DNA of 64,000 bases, from positions 216,763-280,762 of the forward strand of contig DAMBWF010000005.1 of NCBI GenBank assembly GCA_032052615.1, in the 5' to 3' direction. Positions within the stretch are counted from its first letter, which is position 1. Every line of letters starts with the position of its first letter. The notes under the pieces were generated by a model. That model saw only the letters and a program-made list of their open reading frames with translations, had not been told where the DNA came from and ran no database searches. Position numbers and translations under genes: made by a program. Of the stretch, positions 49,728 through 59,144 are shown piece by piece. The stretch is from Pseudomonas_T sp032052615 (lineage in GTDB: Bacteria > Pseudomonadota > Gammaproteobacteria > Pseudomonadales > Pseudomonadaceae).

Positions 49728-50806
49728 GGGCGCGCCTCCAGGCCCCAGTCGCGGGGCGTGTCGGGAATGTCGGCGCGGGCCAGGGTGCTGTAGGGCGTGG
49801 CCATGATGGTGAGGATGCGCCGCTGGCCGGCGAAGGGCTCCCGACCATGCTGGGCGAGCATGTTGTCGAGGATCATCACGTCGCCGCGCTGCCAGTCGAA
49901 GCGCACCGTCTCCCGGTCGATGGCCGCTCGGATCAGGTCCAGCACCTCGGGTTCCAGGGGGCTGCCGTCGCCGTAGTAGGTCTGGTAGGGCAGGTCTTCC
50001 GCGGACACACTGCTGAGCAGCGCGTCCCGCAGGCCGGGTTCGAGGCTGGTGGCGTGGAAGAACATCCCATGGTTGAACCACAGACGCTCGCCGGTGTGGG
50101 GATGGCGCTGGAACGCGGCGCGGCGCTGCCAGGTACGCAGGTGATCGTCGGCCAGCCAGGCGTGGGCGATCCGGTGTTCGGCGCAGAACGCCTCGACATC
50201 CTCGCGGCGGTCGGTCTGGAACGCCTCGCGCCAGGACAGGCCCAGCCCGGAGCGATAGTTGCGCACATAAAGAATGCCGAGCCGCTCGAAGCGCGCCAGC
50301 ACCGGCTCGGGCAGGTGGCGGATGATCCTGCGGTTCGGCGCGACCGGCGTGGCGCCCCCCTGGGCCGCCGGCGTGTCGCAATAGAACATGATGTACAGCG
50401 GCCAGTCGGCGGTGTAGGACTGCTCGTTGTGCAGGAAGATCGGCTGGTCCACCGGATGCTCGGTGGAGGTGTACACCTCGCCGCTCACCTGGCTGCGGGG
50501 CGACGAGCGTTCCTTATAGTTCAGCAGCGCGGGGGCGAAGGCATGGGCGGCGTCGCGGAAGCGCTCCGCCGACTGTATGTCGAAGCCGCGGAACAGCAGG
50601 CCGCCGCTGCGCTGGATGTCCTCGTGCAGGGATGCGTGGTGCTCGGCGATCCAGTCGGCCAGCGAAAGGCCGGGCACCCGCGCCTCGATCCGCAACGGCA
50701 GCTCATCGGTTTCCGCCGCCGGCCGACGGACCAGTTCGTCGCTGCGGTGGGGCTTCAGGCCCTGGGGCCGGGCGAAGCCGCGGCCCGCCAGCATCGATCG
50801 CTCCAT
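49724..50806 (-). CDS. ambC: Fe(II)/2-oxoglutarate-dependent oxygenase AmbC
   Basis: A 360-residue TauD-family oxygenase. The start ATG at 50806 is preceded by AAGGAGGAAA; the frame is open beyond this into ambB. Iron-site motifs are FLHNEQSYT (HxE) and DNMLAQHGREPFAGQRR. It shares the paired blocks LLFRGF, YYGDGSPLEPE and GDVMILDN with ambD. Placed between ambB and ambD as in P. aeruginosa. It probably hydroxylates the NRPS-tethered substrate. Confidence 0.9.
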   Translation of the reverse strand: MERSMLAGRGFARPQGLKPHRSDELVRRPAAETDELPLRIEARVPGLSLADWIAEHHASLHEDIQRSGGLLFRGFDIQSAERFRDAAHAFAPALLNYKERSSPRSQVSGEVYTSTEHPVDQPIFLHNEQSYTADWPLYIMFYCDTPAAQGGATPVAPNRRIIRHLPEPVLARFERLGILYVRNYRSGLGLSWREAFQTDRREDVEAFCAEHRIAHAWLADDHLRTWQRRAAFQRHPHTGERLWFNHGMFFHATSLEPGLRDALLSSVSAEDLPYQTYYGDGSPLEPEVLDLIRAAIDRETVRFDWQRGDVMILDNMLAQHGREPFAGQRRILTIMATPYSTLARADIPDTPRDWGLEARP

Positions 50807-50843
50807 CACGTTTCCTCCTTGATCCATGGGTATTCGGTGGGGG

Positions 50844-53800
50844 TCAGGCCGGCGCCCGGCCCGTGGCGCGGTCCGGCCATTCGCTTTCCGCCCGGGCGTG
50901 GTGTTCCCAACGCTCGTGGAGCTGGCGCACCGTATGCTCCGCGTACAGGTCCCGGGCATAGGTCCATACCGCCGTCCAGCCTGCGGGGGTTTCCTCCAGC
51001 CATAGCGTCAGGTCGAGGCGGGCGTGGGGCGACGGCAGGAACGCCGCTTCGAGACGGCACGCGCGCCCCACGAACAGGCCGCGCCGTCCAGTGTGGGCGC
51101 CGCAGGCGACGCGGATCGGCACGCCGCGGCTGGCGGGGTCGCGCTGGCGCAGGGCCTCGCTCAGGGTTTCCAAGGGCACGTCCTGGTGCGCCAGCAGGTC
51201 CAGCAGGCCGTCGCCGACTTCGCGCACCCGCGCCAGCCGGGCCGCGCCGGGTTCGACCCGCACGCACAGCGGCAGCAGGTTGACGCAGTTGGTGATCACG
51301 CCCTGGGCTTCCAGCCGCTGGCGCCCGGCCAAGGCGACGCCCACCAGCACCTCGCGGCTGCCCATCGCCTCGGCCAGGGTCCGCCCGAAGGCCTCGATGG
51401 CCGCGCTGAACAAGCTGGTGGAGGCCCGCTCCGCCAGGCGCCGGCAAGCCGCCTGGACCGATGGCGCCACGGGCACGCTCAGGATGCCGCTGGGGCGCGG
51501 GCCGAGCGCCGGCCGAGGCCCCTCTTCCGCCCGCAATGACGAGGCCAACTGGGCGGCCCAGCGTTCGGCGACAGCCTGGGGCCGCCCCGAGGCCAGTTCC
51601 GTCGCTTCCCAGGCGGCGAGCCGCTCGGGGGACGCCGCCACCGGCGGCAGCGATTCGCCTTCCAGCAGGGCCAGCAGATCCTGGGCGAAGATGACCAACG
51701 AGGCATCGTCGAAAGCGTAATGGTGCAGGTCCAGCAGGATATCCACGACGGGACCGTCCCCATGGGGAGTCACGGCGATGCGCAGCGGGGCTTCTCGCGC
51801 CAGATCGAAGGGCCGTCGCGCGTTCTCCTCCGCCAGCAGGCGAAGGCGCAGCGCCGCCCGGCTGGCGTCCGGCTCGGGCGCCAGCCTCAGGAAAGGCACG
51901 GCCTCCACCGGCAACGGCACCGGCCGTGGTCCGTCGGCCTCCAGGCGCACGCAGCGGCGCAGGGCCACGTGGCGCTCCAGCAGGGCGCGCAGCGCGTGTT
52001 CCAAGGTGTCCGGCTCCACGCCCGTGGCCCGCAGGTGGGCTTGCAGGTTGTAGGCCGTGCCGTCCGGGTCCAGTTGCTGGGCCACCCACAGGCGCCGCTC
52101 GGCCAGGGAGAGGCGTGGCTCCGCGAGGGTTTGCCGGTCCTCGCGGGGCGCCTCCGGGGCCTGCCTCGCCAAGGCCACGAGGCTGTCCGGCGTGGCCTCG
52201 CCGCTGGCGAAGTCCCGCAGCGAAACGATTCTTCCCAGGGCCCGCCGCACGTGGGCCAGCAGATGCACCGCGCGCAGGGAATCGCCGCCCGCGCCATAGA
52301 ACCCCAGCCCCGGGATCGGGGGCGCGCCCAGCACCGCCTGCCAGGCATCGCGGACAGCACGCTCGACGGAATCGCCCGCAACGGGGCGTTCTTCCCCGGC
52401 GGGCGCCGTCGCGGCCGGTGGCGCGGGAAGCGCCTTCTTGTCGATCTTGCCGTTGAGTGTCTTGGGCAGTGCCGGCAGGCGCACGAAGGCGGAAGGCAGC
52501 ATGTAGTGCGGTAAGGTCCGCGCCAGGTGATCGGTAAGCGCCGGTGCGTCCAGCGGCGCGTCGGCCACGTAATACGCCACGAGGCGGCGCAGCCCGGCGC
52601 TGTCGGCGGTCAGCACGGCGACGCCTTCGTGGATACCCGGGAAAGTGGCCAGACGCGAGGCGATTTCGCCCAGTTCGATGCGGAAACCGTTGAACTTGAC
52701 TTGGTCGTCCAGCCGGCCCAGGTGCTCCAGCACGCCGGCCTCGTTCATCCGCACCCGGTCGCCGGTACGATACAACCGCTCGTTCGCCACCAGCGGCAGG
52801 CGCCCGGCCGCCAGGAAACGCGCCTCGGTCTGCTCCGGCTTGCCGAAGTAGCCCCGGGCCAGGCCGACGCCGCCCAGGTAGAGCTCGCCCGCGACGCCCA
52901 TCGGCACCGGCGCGCCGTACGGGTCCAGTACGTGCACCGTGGTTCCGGGCAGGGGCCGGCCGATGGGAGGCTCCGCCTCGTCCGCTTCCGACGAGGCCGG
53001 CAGTTCGTGGACCGTGGAATAGGTCGTGTCCTCGGTCGGCCCATACAGGTTGAGCAGGCGCCGGACGCCCGGCTGCCGGCGAAGTTGCCGCACTAGGTGA
53101 CCGCGTAGCGGTTCTCCCGCCAGGTTCACCGTCCGTACCGACGCGGGCAGGTCGCCCAGGGCCAGCAGCGCGGCGCATACCGAGGGCACGGTGTTGATCA
53201 GGGTAATGGCGTCGCGCCTCGGGTAGTCGGCCAGGGCGAACAGGTTGTCCACCAGATGCACGGTGCCCCCCCAGGCCAGGGTGCCGAAGAGTTCGTAGAT
53301 CGACAGGTCGAAGCACACCGAGGTGGCCGCCAGTACGTCCCGCCACTCCGCCTCGGAGAAAACCTCTCGCGCCCAACAGAGGAAGGCATGGGCGCTGCCG
53401 TGCTCGATGGCGACACCCTTGGGTTGGCCGGTGGAACCGGAGGTGTAGATGAGGTAGGCCAGGTCCGAGGCTTCGCCGGCGGGCGCCCGCCACGGTTCGT
53501 CGAGGGTGGCGTCGACCCGGGCGACGAGGGTCCGGTAGCCGAGGGCGGCGATGGTGGCCTGGGTCGTCTCGTCCACCAAGACCAGGGTGCAATCGGCATC
53601 GCCGAGCATGTAGGCGATACGGTCGTCCGGATAGGCGGGGTCGAGCGGGACGTAGCAGGCCCCGGCTCGCAGCACCGCCAGCAGGCCGACGAGCAGGCCG
53701 CTGTCCCGTTGCAGACAGACCCCGATCCGCTGTTCCCGCCCGACGCCCCGGGCCACGAGGCGCGCCGCGAGGGCGCGGCTGGCACGCTCCAGCTCGGCAT

Positions 53801-54644
53801 AGCTCAGGCTGCGATCGCGGGCGCGCAAGGCGAGGCGATCCGGCGTGCGGGCGGCCTGGGCTTCGAACAGGTGGTGGACCAAACCCACCGGCGGGGCGTG
53901 TTCGGGCTCGCCACGCAAGGCCCACAGCGCGGCCTTCTCCTCGTCGTCCAGCCAATCGATGCGTCCCACCGCCTCGCGCCCTTCCAGCAAGCCGAGGGCG
54001 ATCCGCCCGAGGTGCTCGGCCATGCGCGCCAGGGCGGCGGACGCCGGACCCCGCAGCAGCAACCGGGCCCCCTGCCCGTCCCGTGTCGGGCGCAGAGCCA
54101 GCCAGGCCGGGGCCTCCGGCGCGATGGACTCGCCCAGCACGACCGCGCTGCAACGCCGAGCCGCCACTTCTCCGGCGTCGCGTCGCGGGCCGGCGGGCAC
54201 GGGGTCTTCGCCGGTTAAGCGGCGCCGGGCGTCTTCCAGCTCTTCGTCCAGCCGGGCCAGCCGCGTCCGGGACGGCTCGTCGCCCGCATAGACCGTGCGC
54301 AGCACCGGCGGCTCGCCGGTGTCGGCGAAGGCTGGGAAACCCACGCAGTATTCTTCGTTGCCATAGCGCCCCAGCAGCACCAGATAGGCGGCGAGCCACA
54401 GGCGCCGGCCCTGGACCGGGTCCAGACCCTCCAGGCGCACCGGGACCGGGACCTCGCGCCAGTCGGCGCCGGCCTCCAGGCGGACGGGCAGCTCGATGCC
54501 CAGGGGGGCGCCTTGCAGATAGGCGTCGAAGCCCTCCCCCGGGACGGACGCCGCGGGCCGTGACGCGCCGGGTCGACGCGGGCCGCCGGGCATTCCTCTG
54601 TCGGACGAAAAGCTTCGTAGCGGTAAGCCGTGCGGCACTTGCAT
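50844..54644 (-). CDS. ambB: Non-ribosomal peptide synthetase AmbB (A-T-C)
   Basis: A 1266-residue NRPS from the ATG at 54644, with AGGAGAGAACG just before it; an in-frame ATG at 54665 is the alternative. The first ~190 residues look like a condensation-domain remnant. The adenylation domain has IYTSGSTGQPKG (~398), FDLSIYELFGTL, NLYGPTEDTTYS and LGRLDDQVKFNGFRIELGEI; the carrier domain is GAGGDSLRAV (~786); the terminal condensation domain has LHHYAFDD (~973), with Asp in place of the last Gly of HHxxxDG. P. aeruginosa AmbB activates L-Ala and passes it on to AmbE, and the same is expected here. It is the second gene of ambABCDE. Confidence 0.92.
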   Translation of the reverse strand: MQVPHGLPLRSFSSDRGMPGGPRRPGASRPAASVPGEGFDAYLQGAPLGIELPVRLEAGADWREVPVPVRLEGLDPVQGRRLWLAAYLVLLGRYGNEEYCVGFPAFADTGEPPVLRTVYAGDEPSRTRLARLDEELEDARRRLTGEDPVPAGPRRDAGEVAARRCSAVVLGESIAPEAPAWLALRPTRDGQGARLLLRGPASAALARMAEHLGRIALGLLEGREAVGRIDWLDDEEKAALWALRGEPEHAPPVGLVHHLFEAQAARTPDRLALRARDRSLSYAELERASRALAARLVARGVGREQRIGVCLQRDSGLLVGLLAVLRAGACYVPLDPAYPDDRIAYMLGDADCTLVLVDETTQATIAALGYRTLVARVDATLDEPWRAPAGEASDLAYLIYTSGSTGQPKGVAIEHGSAHAFLCWAREVFSEAEWRDVLAATSVCFDLSIYELFGTLAWGGTVHLVDNLFALADYPRRDAITLINTVPSVCAALLALGDLPASVRTVNLAGEPLRGHLVRQLRRQPGVRRLLNLYGPTEDTTYSTVHELPASSEADEAEPPIGRPLPGTTVHVLDPYGAPVPMGVAGELYLGGVGLARGYFGKPEQTEARFLAAGRLPLVANERLYRTGDRVRMNEAGVLEHLGRLDDQVKFNGFRIELGEIASRLATFPGIHEGVAVLTADSAGLRRLVAYYVADAPLDAPALTDHLARTLPHYMLPSAFVRLPALPKTLNGKIDKKALPAPPAATAPAGEERPVAGDSVERAVRDAWQAVLGAPPIPGLGFYGAGGDSLRAVHLLAHVRRALGRIVSLRDFASGEATPDSLVALARQAPEAPREDRQTLAEPRLSLAERRLWVAQQLDPDGTAYNLQAHLRATGVEPDTLEHALRALLERHVALRRCVRLEADGPRPVPLPVEAVPFLRLAPEPDASRAALRLRLLAEENARRPFDLAREAPLRIAVTPHGDGPVVDILLDLHHYAFDDASLVIFAQDLLALLEGESLPPVAASPERLAAWEATELASGRPQAVAERWAAQLASSLRAEEGPRPALGPRPSGILSVPVAPSVQAACRRLAERASTSLFSAAIEAFGRTLAEAMGSREVLVGVALAGRQRLEAQGVITNCVNLLPLCVRVEPGAARLARVREVGDGLLDLLAHQDVPLETLSEALRQRDPASRGVPIRVACGAHTGRRGLFVGRACRLEAAFLPSPHARLDLTLWLEETPAGWTAVWTYARDLYAEHTVRQLHERWEHHARAESEWPDRATGRAPA

Positions 54645-54731
54645 CGTTCTCTCCTGGGCGCCCAATGGGCCGTTCTGAGGACGGTTCTGAGAGGCCGGCT
54701 GAGACGACGAAACTTCAGCGGTACAGCGTGT

Positions 54732-55349
54732 TTAGGTGGGGTAGGTCTCCGCCAGGATCGGATACAGGGAGGCCACCAGCAGCAGCGCCATGCCGAGGTT
54801 AAAAAGACGCAGCCAGCGCGGGTTGCGCAGCACGTCGCGCAGCAGACTGCCGAAGCCCGCCCACACCCCCACGCTCGGCGCATTGATGAGTGCGAAGACC
54901 GCCGAGATGATGAAAACGTTGGTGAAGTAGTCCTGCAGGGGCGTATAGGTGCTGATGGCGCCGACCGCCATCACCCAGGCCTTGGGGTTGACCCACTGGA
55001 ACGCGGCGGCGGCCCAATAGCCCAGGGGCCTGCCCTTGCGCGCCGAATCGTCCGAGGCGGGGCCGGAGGTGGCTATCTTCCAGGCCAGGTACAACAGGTA
55101 GGCGGCGCCGACATAGCGCAGGACGCTGTAGAGCACCGGGTAGGCTTCGAACAATGCCCCCAGGCCAAGGCCCACGGCCAGGACCATGACGAAGAAGCCG
55201 CAACTGATGCCGAGGATATGGGGAATCGAACGGATGAAGCCGAAGTTCACTCCCGAGGCCAGCAGCATGGTGTTGTTCGGTCCGGGCGTGACCGACGTGA
55301 CGAACGCGAAGAGGGAAAAGCCCATCAACAAATCCGCTGTCAGCGACAT
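54732..55349 (-). CDS. ambA: LysE-family amino-acid exporter AmbA
   Basis: A 205-residue inner-membrane protein with about six helices and the LysE/RhtB signature FVTSVTPGPNNTMLLASGVN near the N-terminus, and QWVNPKAWVMAVGAI in the middle. It is the first gene of the amb operon, as in P. aeruginosa, where AmbA is the presumed exporter of AMB or its dipeptide. It is followed 87 bases later by ambB. No amb-specific regulator is visible nearby. Confidence 0.9.
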   Translation of the reverse strand: MSLTADLLMGFSLFAFVTSVTPGPNNTMLLASGVNFGFIRSIPHILGISCGFFVMVLAVGLGLGALFEAYPVLYSVLRYVGAAYLLYLAWKIATSGPASDDSARKGRPLGYWAAAAFQWVNPKAWVMAVGAISTYTPLQDYFTNVFIISAVFALINAPSVGVWAGFGSLLRDVLRNPRWLRLFNLGMALLLVASLYPILAETYPT

Positions 55350-55494
55350 CTTTCATCCCTTGAGTGCGAGCGCGTAGCGAACACTACGCCTCTTTTCCTC
55401 CCAGTCCCCGAACAGTTGCCGACAAAAAGGGCGTAACAATTTGCCGCAGGCGCGGTCTCGCGCCCAGGCATTTCGCCCGGAAATCCCCGGGCTA

Positions 55495-55549
55495 GAGCGG
55501 CTCCGGCCGGGTTGAAAAACGTGAGCGGCCCATTGGACAAGAGCCGCTC
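55495..55549. repeat. REP-like inverted repeat between ambA and the ribose operon
   Basis: GAGCGGCTC (55495-55503) and GAGCCGCTC (55541-55549) are exact complements. On the minus strand the right arm reads TAGGAGCGGCTCTTG, similar to the TAGGAGCG heads of Pseudomonas REP elements. It sits downstream of the nucleoside hydrolase gene and upstream of ambA, in a 277-base gap with no gene. Confidence 0.45.
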
Positions 55550-55626
55550 CTAAAACAGGTAGTCCGCCGTACTGGGCCGGACAGGGGCGCCGGTCGGTTC
55601 TTTGTCCTACGAAAGAACAGACGGGC

Positions 55627-56643
55627 TCAGCGCAGCTTCGCCAATCGCTCGGTGAGCAGTTCGAAGAAGCCCTGGGCATCGCCGTCGGCGATCCAGGTCA
55701 CGTTCTTCGGCCGATGCAGGCCGTCGTACCAGTCCGGCACGGTTTGGCCGAAGGTGAGACCCTCGCGGCTGTCGATCTCCAGGTTCACGCCGCGGCCGCT
55801 GAACAACTGCGGGCGCAGCAGGTAGGCGATCACGCTGGCGTCGTGGATCGGCCCACCCGGCAGGCCGTAGTGCTCCATGTCGCGCTTCACATACTCGTTG
55901 AGGATATCGGCGACGGTCTTGCCGGCCTGGTTGCCCAGGCCCTGGAGCGCGTCGATGCGCGCCTGGCTGGTGAGGATCTTGTGGGTCACGTCGAGGGGGA
56001 TGTAGGTCAGCGGCACCTCGCTGGCCAGCACCACCTGGGCGGCGTGGGGGTCGGCGAACAGGTTGAATTCGGCCACCGGGGTGATATTGCCGCCGTTGAA
56101 ATGGGCGCCGCCCATGACCACTACTTCCTTGATGCCCTTGACGATCTCCGGCGCCTGGATCAGCGCCAAGGCCAGGTTGGTCTGCGGGCCGAGCATGGCG
56201 AGGGTGACGCTCTTGGGCGGCGCGGCGCGCAGGGTGTCGATCAGGTAGTTGACCGCGCTGCCCGGCTCCAAGCCCTTGGCCGGCTCGTGGACCGGGATCG
56301 GCAGCCCTTCGGCGCCATGGATGTCGTCGGCGTAGATCGGTGTGCGCAGCAGCGGCTTGGGCGCCCCCGCGTAGACCGGCACCTCTTCGCGGCCCGCCCA
56401 TTCCCGGGCCAGCCGGGCGTTGCGCGAGGTCTTCTCCAGGCGCACGTTGCCCGCCACGGTGGTGATGGCGAGAACGTTCAGGTCCTCGGGCGAGGCCAGG
56501 GCGAGCAACAGCGCGACGACATCGTCGGCACCCGGGTCGGTGTCGATGATCAGGTTACGGCGAGTGTCCTCGGCCAGCGCGGCGGTCACGGTCAGGCTCA
56601 CGAGCAGCAAGCTCCTCAGGGCGGTGCGAATAAAGGCGTTCAT
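55627..56643 (-). CDS. Exported inosine/uridine-type nucleoside hydrolase
   Basis: A 338-residue protein with a signal peptide (residues ~1-24, AALA-EDT), so it acts in the periplasm, unlike cytoplasmic Rih enzymes. The ribose/calcium site is IIDTDPGADDVVALLLAL, followed by VVMGGAHFNGGNITPVAEFN and ADPHAA, as in the IUNH family. It cleaves ribonucleosides to base and ribose. It is the last gene of the rbs operon, about 110 bases after rbsD, so ribose released outside the inner membrane would be taken up by RbsABC. Confidence 0.9.
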   Translation of the reverse strand: MNAFIRTALRSLLLVSLTVTAALAEDTRRNLIIDTDPGADDVVALLLALASPEDLNVLAITTVAGNVRLEKTSRNARLAREWAGREEVPVYAGAPKPLLRTPIYADDIHGAEGLPIPVHEPAKGLEPGSAVNYLIDTLRAAPPKSVTLAMLGPQTNLALALIQAPEIVKGIKEVVVMGGAHFNGGNITPVAEFNLFADPHAAQVVLASEVPLTYIPLDVTHKILTSQARIDALQGLGNQAGKTVADILNEYVKRDMEHYGLPGGPIHDASVIAYLLRPQLFSGRGVNLEIDSREGLTFGQTVPDWYDGLHRPKNVTWIADGDAQGFFELLTERLAKLR

Positions 56644-56755
56644 CGGTTCCTCTCGATGTGGGTGGCGACGGATTCCCTCCGCCGGGTCGGGATCGACGCG
56701 TTCCGCGACGGGACGCCTGGAGAGCCTAGGTGCCCCGGGCGCGACCGTCGAGCGG

Positions 56756-57160
56756 TCAAAACACCACGCCCGCGATCAGGGCGACGTTGCTGTAGGGCTG
56801 GCACTCGCCGGTGCGAACCACGACCCGCGCCTGGCGGCAGAGCCGCTTGAAGGCTTCGTGGGTGAGCAGCGTTCGCTCGCCCAGGGCGCCCTCCTCCGTC
56901 AGCCGTTCGATCTCGGCCAGGGCTGGCGGCAGGCGCACCAGGGTTTCCTCGGCCAAGGCGTGGCGTTCGACCTGCATCTCGCTGAGCACGGTACGCAGGG
57001 TGGTGGCGAAATCCACGGTGCCGGGGGTCAGGGCCAGGTCGATCAGCTCGACCTCCTTCGGCACCGGCAGGCCCGCGTCGCCGATCACCAGCAGGTCGCC
57101 GTGGCCGAGGCCGGCGATGGACCGGGACAAGGCGATGTTGAGCAGGGCCGTCTTCTTCAT
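56756..57160 (-). CDS. rbsD: D-ribose pyranase
   Basis: A 134-residue RbsD/FucU-family mutarotase interconverting beta-pyranose and furanose forms of ribose. The N-terminus KKTALLNIALSRSIAGLGHGD carries the catalytic His of the family, and the C-terminus RTGECQPYSNVALIAGVVF is typical. Its ATG at 57160 overlaps the rbsK stop. Confidence 0.93.
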   Translation of the reverse strand: MKKTALLNIALSRSIAGLGHGDLLVIGDAGLPVPKEVELIDLALTPGTVDFATTLRTVLSEMQVERHALAEETLVRLPPALAEIERLTEEGALGERTLLTHEAFKRLCRQARVVVRTGECQPYSNVALIAGVVF

Positions 57161-58089
57161 GGCGTGCTCCGGGTGGCGCCGGGCGCCTCCAATTCGCGCA
57201 GGTGGGGGATCGAGGGCTGGGCGCCGGGGCGGGTCACCGACAACGCGGCGGCGCGCTGGCCGAAGTCGATGGCCCCGGCCTCGTCGAGGCCCCGCGCCAG
57301 GGCGGCGGCGAAGGCGCCGACGAAGGTGTCGCCGGCCGCCGTGGTGTCCACCGCGCGCACCGCCTCGGCGGGAAAATGCCGCGCGCCGTCGGCGCCGACC
57401 CGCAGCGCACCCCGCGCGCCCAGCGTCAGGATCACCGTGGTCGCGCCGGCCCGGCGCAGGTGGGCGGCGGCCGCCTCGGCGCTTTCCAGGGAGTCCACCG
57501 GCAGGCCGCTGAGCCACGCGGCCTCGCTTTCGTTGGGGATCAGGTAGTCGATCCAGGCGTACCACTCGGGCGGCAGCGCCTCGCTGGCCGGCGCCGGGTT
57601 GAGGATCACCGTCTTGCCCAGTTCCCGGCCCCGACGCAGCGCGTGGGCCACGCTGAGACGGGGGGTTTCCAGTTGGCAGACCAGGATCGACGCCGCCGCC
57701 AGGATCGAGTCCAGGGCTTCCACCCGGGCCGGGGAAAGTTCGTCATTGGCGCCGGGGATCACCACGATGGCGTTCTGACTGCTGTCGTCCACCACGATCA
57801 GCGCGACGCCGCTGGAGCAGCCGGCGACCTCGGCCAGGGCTGAACAGTCGATGCCTTCCGCCACCAGGCCGGCGCGCAGGCGGGCACCGTGGGCGTCGTC
57901 GCCGACGCAGCCGATCATCGCCACCCTGGCCCCGAGCCGGGCGGCGGCCACCGCCTGATTGGCGCCCTTGCCGCCGGGAACCGTGGCGAAGCTTTCGCCG
58001 ATCAGGGTCTCGCCCGCCCGGGGCAGGCGCGGCGCCCGGGCCACCAGGTCCATGTTCAGGCTGCCGATCACCACTACGTTCGCTTGCAT
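57157..58089 (-). CDS. rbsK: Ribokinase
   Basis: A 310-residue PfkB-family kinase phosphorylating ribose at O5. The substrate-binding motif is NMDLVARAPRLPRAGETL and VPGGKGANQAVAAARLGA; the catalytic base region is DTTAAGDTFVGAFAAAL. It lies between rbsR and rbsD with tight spacing, in the rbs operon. Confidence 0.95.
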   Translation of the reverse strand: MQANVVVIGSLNMDLVARAPRLPRAGETLIGESFATVPGGKGANQAVAAARLGARVAMIGCVGDDAHGARLRAGLVAEGIDCSALAEVAGCSSGVALIVVDDSSQNAIVVIPGANDELSPARVEALDSILAAASILVCQLETPRLSVAHALRRGRELGKTVILNPAPASEALPPEWYAWIDYLIPNESEAAWLSGLPVDSLESAEAAAAHLRRAGATTVILTLGARGALRVGADGARHFPAEAVRAVDTTAAGDTFVGAFAAALARGLDEAGAIDFGQRAAALSVTRPGAQPSIPHLRELEAPGATRSTP

Positions 58090-58111
58090 GGGGTGCCCTT
58101 CCCTTGGGTTG

Positions 58112-59131
58112 TCATGTCGTCGCGGCGCCGGCGGGCGGCGCGGTGGATTCCCGGGCCACCAGGGCCGGGGCGAGAGGCGGTTCGCGCTCGAGCGGCGCGT
58201 TCGGCGCCGCGATCCGCGCGAGCAGCCGCGCGGCCGCCCGCTCGCCGAGCTGGAGGATCGATTGGCCCACGGTGCTCAGGGCCGGGTAGACGTAGCGGCT
58301 CATCTGGATGTCGTCGAAGCCGATGACCGACAGCCGTTCCGGCACCTTCACGCCCCGCTCGGCGGCGGCCCGCAGCACGCCCAGGCCGATCATGTCGTTG
58401 CCGGCCACGATGGCCGTGACTGGGCAACCGGCGTCCAGCAGCCGCGAGGCCGCCTGGTAGCCGCCGGGGCTACTGAAGTCGCAAGTGAGGATTCCCGCTT
58501 CCGGTGGGCGCAGGCCGGCCTCATCCAGGGCGCGCCGGTAGCCTCGCACCCGCAGGGTGGCGACGCCGGTGTGGGCCGGCCCGGCGATGCAGACGATGTG
58601 GCGATGCCCCAGGTCCAACAAGTGCCGGGTCGCCAGGTAGCCACCCTGTTCGTGGTCGATGCGCACGGTATCGGCGTCCACCCCGTCCAGGGCGCGGTCC
58701 ACCACCAGGCAGGGTATGCGCACTCCCCGCAACGCCTGGGCGAAGTTGGGGTCGTCGCTGCCGGAGGCGAGGATCAGCCCATCGATGCGTTTTTCCAGCA
58801 AGGCCCGCAGGTAATTGCGCTGCTTGGCCGGGTCGTCGTCGGAGTTGCAGAGGATCACGCAGTAGCCGTTGCGCTCGCAGCAATCCTCGATGCCTCGGGC
58901 CAGTTCGGCGAAATACGGGTTGATCCCGCTGGGGATCAGCAGCCCGATGGTGGAAGTCGACCGGGCCCGGAGGGAACGGGCCACCGCGCTGGGCACGTAG
59001 TGCAGCTCGGAGATGGCCGCCTCGACCTTGGCCCGCACTTCGGGGCTGACATAGCGGGTGTTGTTCAGCACGTGGGAAACGGTGGTGTAGGAAATGCCCG
59101 CCCGTGCCGCGACATCCTTGATGGTGGCCAT
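58112..59131 (-). CDS. rbsR: LacI-family ribose operon repressor
   Basis: A 339-residue repressor. The N-terminal helix-turn-helix is ATIKDVAARAGISYTTVSHV and is followed by the hinge VARSLRARSTSTIGLLIP; the remainder is a ribose-binding-protein-like sensor domain. It lies inside the operon between rbsC and rbsK, and a perfect palindrome before rbsB is its likely site, giving autoregulation. Confidence 0.92.
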   Translation of the reverse strand: MATIKDVAARAGISYTTVSHVLNNTRYVSPEVRAKVEAAISELHYVPSAVARSLRARSTSTIGLLIPSGINPYFAELARGIEDCCERNGYCVILCNSDDDPAKQRNYLRALLEKRIDGLILASGSDDPNFAQALRGVRIPCLVVDRALDGVDADTVRIDHEQGGYLATRHLLDLGHRHIVCIAGPAHTGVATLRVRGYRRALDEAGLRPPEAGILTCDFSSPGGYQAASRLLDAGCPVTAIVAGNDMIGLGVLRAAAERGVKVPERLSVIGFDDIQMSRYVYPALSTVGQSILQLGERAAARLLARIAAPNAPLEREPPLAPALVARESTAPPAGAATT

Positions 59132-59144
59132 TTTCGTCCGTTCC

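Noticed and set aside
42267..54644. New peptide NRPS pathway
   Set aside because: Gene order, sizes and the split adenylation domain match the known ambABCDE cluster.
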